Positions 54,041 through 64,000 of a stretch of 64,000 nt of DNA are shown here, piece by piece (position 1 is the first letter of the stretch; each line of letters opens with the position of its first letter). The stretch comes from Trichodelitschia bisporula (taxonomy: Eukaryota; Ascomycota; Dothideomycetes; Phaeotrichales; Phaeotrichaceae). The notes under the pieces were generated by a model. The model was given only the letters and a program-made list of their open reading frames with translations. It was not told the DNA's origin and searched no databases. Position numbers and translations under genes: made by a program. Location of the stretch: the NCBI GenBank assembly GCA_010356995.1, contig ML996689.1, positions 293,873 through 357,872 on the forward strand, given 5' to 3'.

Positions 54041-57000
54041 TCAAAGAACTCATGTCACTGGTTCGGTAGCTAGAATTGACTCCTTTTCGGTGTCACGATG
54101 TGATCAGCATGTCCGTCTTTACTCAAAGCGCAAGGTACAATTGCTGCTGCCTGCTATGCACCGCATCTCGTGCCGTTTAGCAGATTATCTCCGGCCATGG
54201 CCGTCTCCCTAATGCCTGTACGGTCCTGATTCCCAATCCTCGAGGATCGCGTTGCCCCCAACATCGGAATCATCATCGATCGGCATCCCAGTCAAGCCTC
54301 GCCACACCAACAACTCCAATCCCCATCTCACTCACCCCAAGTTACCGGTCCTAGTCCCCCTCACCATCGGCGTCCCCGACACCCCCCCCCCACCCCGCGG
54401 CACTCCAGCGGAGCAACTGCCGCCGCCGCAAAAAAAAACATAGCCCGTTGTTGGGACTCCGGCGCCGTCAACGTGGGCCGGCCGGTCGGGGGTCCAGATC
54501 GGCTTGGCAAGTGCCGATCGGCACGCGGCTGGTCTGTGCGGAGAACGGGGGGTCCCACACGCAGGGCGTTTTGCGGAGGGAGGGGCGCGGGACAGGGCTG
54601 GGCGGGGGAGGGGGATACTGTACGGATTACGGAGTACCGATTGCGAAAGGGGGATACGATACCGTAGCGGTGTCGCCAGGCGTGATGGTGATGTCAGGCC
54701 TGCGGCAGTGCGGCATGCCATGGCCCGATGAGCGTTTGCCGCATCGGCTCGGAAAACATGCGCGTACGTAGTACGACCGCGACAGGACGAGACCAACGGT
54801 TGGGAAGTGCTAGCGTAGGGCTTGCGGCGTCACCGCCACACAATCGCCGCGCGCCCATGCGGCGCCCCCCGGGCTCGGCCAGCCCCTGGCGGGAGCGCGG
54901 CAGGGGATGTAGATGGGCAATTTGTACTTCCCGATGGGCAATGTGGCGAAATGCCATGGTGGACGGGACGGCATTTGGGGCCGGCTTTGGTCGGATTTGA
55001 GTGTGGCCCGCGCGGACTGGCCCTTCAGGGGTTTATGGCGGGCGCGGCGGCTGACCTTTTGTTGAGCCGTGCGCGTGGCGGTGCTTGAACCCTTGGTGGG
55101 TGTGGCGAGGTGGGGTGGGTGGGGTGAGCGGGACGGCTTTTTGAGCTTGTTTGCACGGAGGGGTTTGGGCGGATGGGGTGGTGTATCGCGTTTTCTGTTG
55201 AACTGGGTGCGGAAGTGACAAATTTGATGCTATCAGATGCTGGATTCCTGTGCAATGCAATTGCCGTTGTGGAATGCCTCAGGAGCATCACTACCGCAAA
55301 GCGCATTTTCGCCCCTCGACACGCCCATCCAAATCCCCGTCGAAACCGGTCCTTCCTCCGGCCCCCCCAATACGGAATAAACTCCACACGCCCAGCGTGC
55401 ACCACGCGTGGCGAACCCGTAGGAAGCCACGCGCAGTGCATAATCCCTCCCTCTGCATGGAAGCCCCCATCCAAACTTCCGCCCTAACAAACCGCATCCC
55501 TGCGCTACGTCGGAATCGACTCCAACCGCACGCCAACAAACTGTGCGCTCAACCACCGGGCGCACCCCCGGGCGCGATATGGCATTTGCGTCCAACTTCG
55601 CCATGGCCCCGCAGGCAGGCAACCCTAAACCGTCCGGCGTGTTTCGTTGTCGTAGTTTAGTTGACGCGGCCCCCACTCCCATCGGCCAGGCTAGATTCCG
55701 CAGGCGAGGTGGCGACTTTTCGTAGGGCCAACCTCCGCCGCACGGACCGGGGGTGCAATTCGCCGGGTCGGAGGGTAATCGACAAAGGATTGAGTCTCAA
55801 CAATGCTGTACCCAATCAATTCCACACTGTCTGCGAACGTGCAGTGCTGTTCGTGAAGACGCCGCGGCTGACGATCGAGAGATATCATGTGTTCGCATAG
55901 TAAACCGACAATCCTGCCCCTGCGAGGCTGCCCATGTTCAGTGCCCCGTGCGGCTAATCCGGGATTTAGGGTTGACGTTGACGTTCACCGATCGGCCGGC
56001 CCGCAGTGTCTTACCATTTCTCCACCGAATCCGTCCCCTACCTACGTGAGCGGCGTTTCTCTTTTCGGCCTCCTTGCTGGGATGTAAACTTTTAGTCTGT
56101 ACGCGCTGTCACCTGGCTGATAAAAGACCTCTCAATCGACGTTGTCTTCCAAAAACCCATTCTGTACGAAAACAGCTTAGGCGCCCGTCCCCATTTTGAT
56201 ATCCCCCTCCTCTCCCCGCGAAACACCTTCCCCGCCACCCCGAAGCGAAAAATAACAGCACTTCAGCGCCCAAAGCTCACTTACCAGAACTACTTTACCT
56301 TGAATTCGGCCGATAGACGTTACGTGGTTATCGTCTTCTCACCAAACCTTCACCTCTTCCCTAATTAGGTAACCTTCCACGCGCGCCCCACACCGCCACC
56401 CGCCGCACCCCCTCACGCTTCGAAACGACACCCAAAACGCGACTCACGTGGGGCAACCCACCCGCCCTGCCGGGCTCCCGCGCGAGCTACCTGGCAAGCA
56501 AGCCAGCATCAAAGCGCGCCAGCGGCGAAAAGCCCCCCCCAACTCCTCGCTACGAGCCGCGTGCACCGACTCCATCCTTAGCGACAAGCTATCCCGGCCC
56601 AGCCAGACAGCCAACCGACGTCCTCGGAAATCCAACTTAGTCTCGGGAGTAGCGTCCGGGCCCGCGAGAATATTCTGTTAGTCGCGCTGGCAGCGGAGAA
56701 AACGACATAAAGTTGAAAAATAAATTCCTTTTCACAAGCGCAAGCCACTTACCCGCACCACCTTCCCCCCACCGCCGCACTCTGGGCGACGATCTCCCGG
56801 AACCACGGCCAGTCTCCAGCACGCACTGTCTCAACCAGCCACCCAGGTCGCAGAGGTAAAGATTGCAAAGACATCTGTACCCCGGTCCAGCACTCTCCAG
56901 CCACCACGCGTCCCTACCAAGCACCCTGACTCCCTCTGTCCCCCCGTCTTCGCTCCACTCAACCCCTCGGCCCCACCCGTCACATCTCCCACCAGGTCCA

Positions 57001-57733
57001 GCCCCCACGGACACCAACCCAGTGTCGCGTTAATTCCTTAGGAAGCGCCTGGGACCGTGCAGGTGGCGTTGAGGCGTGGGAGCGCCTCAGGCGGCAGAAT
57101 AAAACCGCGGGTAGGGATAAGATATTTGTGCTGGCGAGGGTCGGTGACAAGAGGTGCCTGAAAAAGGCAAAATTTCTTGCGTTCCAGAGCTTGATTGAAC
57201 TGTCCTGACTTTTGCTGTTAATTGGATATTTGAGCCTGTCCTGATTGTTTTTCCTTTCTTTCTCATTTTTTCTTTCCAACGGGAGGCTTTGGCTAAAAGT
57301 TCGCCTTCGTTGTGTTGTTCCCGCAGCCCTGACCGCAAAAGCCGACGACGGTCGGAGATCGCTTGACCGACTAGGGTACATAGCACGCCGCCTACCGAGA
57401 GGGCACAGGATTACGATCGGAAGCCATAAAAAAACCGTAAAAGAGACGAAAGGCGATCGGATCTGTTCGTTAGATCATCGGCTAGAAAAAGGGTTCGAAG
57501 GGGAGGACGATAACGAGAGCAGCTGGCCTGGAAAGCCAGTTGCCCCTCCTGGTTACTCACCACCAGCAGAAACCCCCTCTATCAACCCCCCTCCCCCCTC
57601 CAACTTTTTAGTTTCCACCTGCTCCACGGTCCAACTGGCGACTTCATTTCCTCACCACCAACCCCTGCGGCGGTCGAGCGCCCCACGTAGGACTCGCAAA
57701 ACGAGAGATCCATACTTCACCAGCACCACTGCC
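54041..57733. other. Largest gap in the window (3.7 kb), no gene recognised
   Basis: This region lies between PRD1 and the zinc-cluster gene. It is GC-rich around 54.4-55.6 kb, with homopolymer-like C runs, and has many overlapping frames with no conserved motif. From about 56.1 kb on it becomes promoter-like, with long C-rich and pyrimidine tracts. A long leader or upstream regulatory region for the zinc-cluster gene is the simplest reading. I found no tRNA-like fold or tandem array. Confidence 0.45.
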
Positions 57734-60028
57734 ATGTCGGCTTTTCGTCCTATCCGGCCCTCAGCGTCTCAGGACCCACACGAGTCTGACGCCGCACCGA
57801 CCGGTCCCGAGGGCACCACGGGCGCCACGACGCCGGGTCAGCAATCGTCGCTTGCCGACACAGCCGTGGCCATCGGCAAACAGCGAAAACGCAAGGCGCC
57901 GACACACGTTTCGCAGAATGCTTGCACCAACTGCAAAAAGGCGCGAGCAAAGGTTTGTCCTGCGAATCCTTGCTCTCCCCTTCGTGCTCTGTTCTCGCGG
58001 GCCTCAGAGCTGACGCTCTCAGTGCGACGGCGAAGACCCCGCACCGTGCACGCGCTGCATCAGCCGTGCCGTGGCAGATCAGTGCCACTATGAAGTGCAC
58101 GTCAAGACGGCCAAGGAAGAGCTAGTGCGCAAGATCCGCGACTTAGAGCACACCAACGCTCAGCTCAAGGCTTCTGCTCGCGCCAAAGATCGTTGGATCG
58201 AGTCCATCATGCAGCTGGTGGGCGAACGCAGTGCCAGCAGTATCCCGACTGGTGAACTCCTCGAAGTGCTGCGCAGCCCGCCACTGGGTTCGTCGGAACC
58301 TTCACGGCCGCCCAGACCAGACGTCAACATGGTCGACAGCGCATCCGGGCTGATGTACGACCTTGCCATGGTGGATTCGCGGTCCGATGATGGCAGCGTT
58401 GCCTTTTGGACCAGCGTAACGGCAGACGAAGGATTGGTTCACCACCTGATGGCACTATACTTCGCATGGATACACCCTGTACACATGCTTTTCAGTGAGG
58501 TCCATTTCGTGCGTAGCTTTCGCAACAAGGACTACACCTACTGCACACCAGGGATGGTGAATGCCATGTGTGCCTTGGGGTGCTGTTTGATGACCGATCC
58601 GACGGAAGGTGGCGGGAGTGGAACCAATATCCAGGCGCAGAAACTCGGTGAGCGTTTCTACCAGCAGGTCAAGCTTGATGAACGGGCCGATGAGCACTCA
58701 ACGCCCGTCTTCGCCATCACGTACGCCATACTTTTTCTCGTTGAACTGAGTATGTGTCAGGCTCGCAAGGCGACATCACATTTGCGTCTAGCGGTCGAGT
58801 CGTTGCGCAGCGTTGACAAGGCGGAGTGGACCGAGGAAGCTTTTGAAATCGTATTGTGGGGAATCCATACTCTGAACACGTTAGTTTGGTTTTCGTCCCG
58901 CTTTCATTGTTGGCCAACTACTGACGAATCCAGCGGTTGGGCTGCTTTCACCTACCAGAAACCATCTGCACCTGTCTCTCCACGCGCTCCCGTCTTTACT
59001 CACGTTCGTCTCGATGGGCCAGATCCGGCCAACTGGCTACCGTACCGCTTTCAAGGCGATGCGGGCGACAAACCACTGGCCAGCCACGCGATCGCGACGG
59101 CACGTGAGTTCGCATTGCTGATGCAAATCGTCCACGAGACCATAAATGTCTACTGCGGTAGCCGGGGAAAGGTTACGGCGCATGCCGTCGTGTCGCTACA
59201 CCGTCGCTATGTCTCGTGGAAGGACAGTTTGCCAGCGCATCTCTCGGACCACGCTGTGGAGTCGCCGGAGTACGAATCGAAGGCCCTACCGCATGTTTTG
59301 GCGCTACAGTAAGATCCTATTTCGCCAATCAGCGAAAATCTAACGTTGGCAGCATTCACTATTGCGTCGCTTTATGTCAGCTCTTCACGCCACTCCTCTC
59401 GATCTCCAACCTTCCGCCAGCCACAGCCGCCCACATAAAATCTGAAGCCCTTGCTTACGCACAGCACGGGCTGCTCCTTGCACGCCGATATTACGATATC
59501 TTCCGGACACGATACCAACCGCCCTTCCTCGCCTTCTGCCTCGTGCACCTCTCGGACGTTATGCTGCGGCACGGCCAGCCGTTGACGGCAAATGATGTCA
59601 TCACCTTCACGTTGACTGCGTTGGCGGACTCATTGCAAGGTTTCCCTGTTGTTGGTCCGCTAGCAGCCATGTTTCGCGACTCGGTGCTCGAGACTGGCTA
59701 TATGCTGCCCAAGGATGTGATCTCTATTCTGGGGATAGCATGGAGCAACTGGGGCCGGGAAGATAGGCTGGAATGTTGCGGACGGTTAACTTACGCGCAA
59801 CCGGTGGATCTCCTGGCAGAAAGGGTGGACGAGAGTCTGGTAAGGCAGTGGGAGGAAGTATGGCGCACCGGAGGGATCGATGGCAGCAGCGGAGTTGGAC
59901 GCAAAGACGGGAGGAGAGTAGGGCTGGATGGGCGGAGAACGTCGGAAGAAGAGCGAAGGGATGAACGGAACGGGGATGAAAGCGGGGCGGCGAGGTATAT
60001 GGATATCAATACCATCATGAATCCGTGA
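57734..60028 (+). CDS. Zn2Cys6 transcription factor
   Basis: Four exons (57734-57952, 58023-58879, 58934-59308, 59353-60028) encode 708 residues. The zinc cluster is at residues 64-94: Cys64, Cys67, Cys74, Cys82, Cys85 and Cys94, split by the first intron after 'CKKARAK'. It is preceded by a basic stretch ('GKQRKRKAPTHVSQ') and followed by a coiled-coil dimerisation helix at about 100-135. The middle region matches the fungal-specific transcription factor domain ('HHLMALYFAWIHPVHMLFSE', 'LGCCLMTDPTEGGG', 'ATSHLRLAVESLRSVDKAEW'). Intron 2 (58880-58933) is 54 nt and open, so retention would add 18 residues in frame. Target genes are unknown; this subgroup resembles regulators of the XlnR-like and nitrate-like classes only loosely. 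The C-terminus is charged. Confidence 0.92.
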
Positions 60029-61149
60029 TGGAGAGTATCGGCCGGTAGGCTGCTGCTTCCTCCATCGGGTCTCAAGTTTGCGCAGAGCACGCCGGGCTAA
60101 GATTTACGGCGGAGAGGGGTCAAGCCCGTCATTCGGTGCTGTATTGCCGTAGGGGATTAGGCGGGTTGCAGTTGGTTACTCAGAAGGCGCGACGCTGTAA
60201 TGACGACACTTTGAAACGAGGGCATTAGCTTGGGGGAAACGGCGTTTGGAGCATCTCTTCTCAGGCTAGGATGCAAGTGAAGAGGTGGATGACTTCTCTT
60301 CGAAAAGCACATGTATTTCAGGCGCCATGAACAGCGATGGATTTTGGAGACGAGAAGTGGGAGGCGATAGATACACCCTATTCCTCTTCAACTTCACCGT
60401 CATCAATGGCGTTGGAAGCATTTTCCTAGGAGGCTTGAAATTGACCAACAAAAAGCGTTCGTCTCGAGAGGTACTTTGGGTGCATTTTTGACGATGTGAG
60501 AATGACGGAGTGACGTTGATGAGGGTTTTAAGACGGCTGTCGACGGTGTGGCTGATTGGCGGACGTTGCTCCGGAGATGGTCCGAAGTGGGGGGATATTT
60601 GGGGGAGGTGCGGTCGAACAGGGTTCTAGGATGATGGGGGTGTAAACATCACTTTGGAAAGCTGCAAGACGACTTACTATCCGCGAAAAGTGGCATTGGA
60701 ATCGTTGGATCCTCACGTCATCAGACCCAGAGGCATTCGAACGTCAATACGAGCACGAATCGATTGCGGCGGTCCAAATGCAGTAAAAAAAGAAAGTAGA
60801 AGCGTTAAGCCGGAGGAAAAAGTACTTTAAGATTGCGGGGGTGGGGGGCTTGCCAGAGATGAAGCCCTCCATCGAAGGTAGTGTCGTCTTATCCTTTATG
60901 CCCGTGACATGTGGCAGCCTATGGCCTGATGTGCGTCGCATTCGCCTTATAAGCATGCCCCGTGCATGCCGCTCGCCCTTTTGCCTCACCGTCTCAACCT
61001 ATAGTTCGCCCCCTCTGGGCTTGTTATTTGCAGGTACGGCATCGTCAAGCTTTAAGTATGGGGCTCTTTGACCGCAACTGCGAACTATCTTACTTAAAAG
61101 GTGCAATGTCATACGTCATGCCGAACGGTACACTCCGCACTTACTAGTC
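60029..61149. other. Intergenic region between convergent genes
   Basis: This 1121-bp gap separates the 3' ends of the zinc-cluster and EED genes, unusually long for a convergent pair. No gene or repeat recognised. Confidence 0.45.
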
Positions 61150-62943
61150 CTACCGACCCAACAGGACAATCATCCCATAGTCACCAACCGCGACGCACCA
61201 CTCCCCGCCCGTGCTGAACGCCACCTGTCTCACGGTAAAATCGACTTTTTTCACAACGAGGCTCTTCATCGCCTGGATCGGTTGCAGTGCGTCGGCAGCG
61301 TCCCACTTCGGGTAGCCTAAGCTGGTGGGAGTGATGAGGTTACTGCTCGCAGTACTCATGATGCTGCCTTCGCGTTGCACCGACCGAGACTTGCTCTTGG
61401 GCCGCGAGCCACCGCGCCGAGAAGCCGGAACGCGGAACTCCGCTTCGCGGTCCGGCTCCGATTCGAGCCGCTCGAGATCCCAGAATAAAATCTTCGAGCC
61501 ACTCGTGCCCATTGCAAGAACAGGATGAAGGCTTGGCACGCCGGTGAAGAGCCCGAAGCGCATATAGAAGAGGGGTGCGTTGGGTGTCTCGAAGGTTAGC
61601 AACCGTGTGAAGCCCTTGCCAAAAGCTGACCGCGTCAGACCCGTGGAGTCGGGTCCCGTCGGCGCAACGTCGGGTGATGGAGGATCACTGTCGCTGTCAA
61701 AGCCGTCGATTTTCCAGAGCAGGATACGATTTTCTTTGGAGGCACGAGAGACGATCAAGTCGCCATAGAATTTAACACTGGAAGGTGAGTAGACGAAACA
61801 CAGATACAGGCAGATATTTACCAGTCAACATAGTCGGAGTGTATCTCTGCGGACGAAAAATGCGGGAAATGAACTCGCTTCATGAGTTCTCGATTACCCC
61901 GCTCTTCTGATGGCGGCTTGGGCAGTTTGTGGATATCCTCTGGCAGTACCCACTGGTGCATTTCGTTCAGCTTGACCCGAGGACGACCCAGCAATGTACT
62001 CACCATGTTGATGATGGTATCCATTCCACTGGATAGCAGGTATTGCCCAGTGCGATGGAAACCCTGCAGTTGTGAGGATTAGTCGAATTATGCGAGCATG
62101 ATGCCTACAACGGATGCAACGGAAGATTTGTGGCCTTGACCATCTAGCAGTGTACTGCAAGGGAACATGGCACAATCGGGGTGCAGATTCCATGTCCTTA
62201 TGGAATGGTCCATAGAACACGAGGCCAGGAGGTGTGGGTTCGTTGGACAGACAGCAAGATCGTTAACGAGCTTGCCGGTCAGTAAGCCTACCGCTCAGTC
62301 CCGAAGGTAGAGCACTTACTCCTCCATGGCCCACCAGGCTCTGGTCTAATTAGCAATGGACCGCACATTGGGTAACGGCGAGACTGACCCGCACCAGCTT
62401 TCCTGTGACGACATTGAACACTCTGATACTGGGATGCGTACCAGCATAACAAATCAGCGGGTCCCTGGTTACGGGATCCTCGGCCCAGGCGATACTATTG
62501 AATATAACCGTAGGCTCGAAATGTTAGACGTCGCAAATGACGCTGGCGCGACTTACATCTTCATCCGTGATCCAACGGATGATTTGGACATGGTACTGGT
62601 AGTCGTCTTTCACTCCACGACATATGATGACCTGCACTACGCCTCAGTATCGGAACACTGCATACTTCCATGGCTATCTCACATGATTGCCACCTGTGAC
62701 GGCAAATATGGGATCAACTCCACGCGGCACTGAGGGGCAGAATTTGACGTCATAGATAGCGACTATAAAGGTCAGAGGAAGGCCAGTCGAGCAAGCATCG
62801 GCTAAAGTAAAACCTACGGTCTTTGTCTTTGCCCTAAGATGCCGTCAATATACGAGCACGAGATACGTAAAACAAATATCAGCTGAACCTACACACAACC
62901 GAAGCGACGCCCGAAAGCCAGGCAGCTCTCCCGTACCCTGCAT
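61150..62943 (-). CDS. Polycomb repressive complex 2 subunit EED
   Basis: Nine minus-strand exons (62943-62893, 62833-62818, 62762-62683, 62631-62557, 62514-62395, 62340-62320, 62270-62109, 62063-61822, 61777-61150) encode 464 residues. All phases close. Two are microexons of 16 and 21 nt; the second encodes 'SLVGHGG' and joins 'FNVVTGKL' to 'LVNDLAVCPTNPHLLASCS'. WD repeats follow the EED order: 'IYDVKFCPSVPRGVDPIFAV', 'SIAWAEDPVTRDPLICYAGT', 'HKSSVASVGFHRTGQYLLSS', 'HFSSAEIHSDYVDCVKFYGD', 'LIVSRASKENRILLWK', and the closing 'VRQVAFSTGGEWCVAVGDYG'. EED reads H3K27me3 and activates the Ezh2/KMT6 methyltransferase. A Ser/Arg-rich insert near residue 390 ('RRGGSRPKSKSRSVQR') is not typical of animal EED. 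The first two exons are the least certain part. Confidence 0.88.
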
Positions 62944-64000
62944 ACTCGAGGGCGGGGGTGCAAAAGGCGGTGGTCGAATCGGATCAATCTCCAAAGGGGT
63001 AACGTCGCTAAATGACGTTGCTCAAGCACAGTCGAGGATTTTTCTATTCCAAGGTTGCAGAGGCGCAAAGGTCGGCCGAACTGCGAATGCGGTGGTATGC
63101 GGGAAGGGGGACGGGTGTTTGGGGTGGGGGGTTGGTTGGCCGGAAGGCGAGTAGCTGGCAGCACTTCAACCCAGCGACATGAAAACGATCGACGATCAAA
63201 AACAGCCACCTTTCTGGGGGAGGTAAATGTATGGTTAACTATGCTCGTACAGAGACAGTGGAGAAGAGACTCGAAGGAGCCGAATTAGTGATGGGGCTTC
63301 AAGAAGCGTGGATGGTGTTGTTACACAGCACGCTAACGGAGCATAAACCCATGCAACTTGTGCATTGCGCCAAGCCAGGCCTCCCTCGACCTTCCCCAGT
63401 GCAAAAAGTCCAAACAAACCCCAGCCGAGCGGGGGCACGGCTTTTTCCCCAACGGTCGGAGTTTGGCGCCGACACATGTACAAAGCCGGTTTGGGAGGTT
63501 ATGTCCATGAATTTCTTTGGTTTACTAATAGCGCCCTGCCTTGTTGTGCGAGTGTCCAGAAGCGCCAGAGAATGGCGTTGGTCGGGATGGCCGCTGCGGC
63601 TGCGGCTACGGCGCTGGCAGCAACACTGGCTGCAGCAAGCACGCAGCAGTGACGTCGCACAAAACTACGCCAGAAGCCAGACATTGGACGGACTGGCGCG
63701 GAGTGATTGAGAGGCGGGGGGATAAACGAAAAAATGGATGATCTGGAGGATAGATTGGGCGGTGAACTGAAGCTACGGTACTTGTCACTAATGGGGAACG
63801 AGATCAGATGGGATCTAAGCACGCGAAGATGAAGGCAAGGAGACTCGTCTATATCAAAAAAGCCATGTCGTCCAGCCTTCAGATCCCGTGATTTCTAGTT
63901 TCGACCACACTTCGTCAATGCTCAACCTTAACCGCAACTTCAACTTCTACCTCCCTCTCTTCCCTCTCCTTAAGGCATACTATAGTACACAATAGAGCTT
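62944..64000. other. Right-edge region, no gene recognised
   Basis: This 1057-bp stretch lies upstream of EED and runs to the window edge. Short overlapping frames at about 63.2-63.8 kb carry Ala-rich and Arg-rich sequence with no family signal. A C/T-rich tract at the very end may be the promoter of a gene beyond the window. Confidence 0.45.

Noticed and set aside
55025-55682. Several overlapping frames of about 150 codons on the minus strand
   Set aside because: High GC content produces long frames on all strands here; none shows domain motifs or plausible splice structure.

Overview
The window is nuclear DNA of a filamentous ascomycete fungus (Pezizomycotina). Genes sit close together on both strands. 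They carry many short introns, mostly 42-79 nt, with GTRNGY donors, CTNAC-like branch sites and YAG acceptors. Several families are typical of filamentous ascomycetes: an Ecm11-domain protein, a DUF2415 WD-like protein, DUF3500, a Zn2Cys6 regulator with a 'fungal-specific' middle region, and an EED-type Polycomb subunit. I cannot assign a class or genus from sequence alone. I assembled exon structures by hand, requiring reading phase, splice consensus and family conservation to agree. All 26 complete models close in frame.

Layout. 1-6 kb: the 3' end of a Pho80-like cyclin, a small conserved protein, a DUF3500 protein, a fumarylacetoacetate-hydrolase-family enzyme and a nitronate monooxygenase. 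7-17 kb: a folate gene (HPPK-DHPS fusion without an aldolase domain), a DUF2415 protein, mitochondrial Hsp70 (SSC1) and a Yrb2/Hba1 Ran-binding nuclear export cofactor. 17.4-25.6 kb: a looser region with a 1322-residue orphan protein built from nested repeats, a diverged 96-bp direct repeat, several minisatellites and a secreted SurE-like phosphatase. 26-37 kb: a MAPEG protein, the RBM25 splicing factor, mitochondrial ribosomal protein bS21m, a secretory-pathway membrane protein, phosphoglucose isomerase and the Sch9 kinase. 38-54 kb: SAGA subunit Ada2, an unknown disordered protein, a 73-residue membrane microprotein, a GH47 mannosidase, a 95-residue mitochondrial-type membrane protein, an AT-hook-like protein, an Ecm11-domain protein and a thimet-type oligopeptidase. 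54-64 kb: a 3.7-kb gap, a zinc-cluster regulator and the PRC2 subunit EED, whose nine exons include two microexons (16 and 21 nt).

Most of the content is housekeeping, with no operon-like pathway. Functional themes recur: mitochondrial biogenesis (Ssc1, bS21m, two small membrane proteins, the oligopeptidase), chromatin (Ada2, EED, Ecm11-like, AT-hook-like), RNA processing and export (RBM25, Yrb2), and carbon/nutrient control (PGI, Sch9, the Pho80-like cyclin). I saw no rRNA, tRNA, CRISPR, recognisable transposon or viral fossil.

The most unusual items are the repeat-built orphan at 19.2-23.1 kb, the folate fusion without its aldolase domain, the microprotein at 43.1-43.4 kb, the EED microexons, and three evenly spaced 9-bp sites between SCH9 and ADA2.
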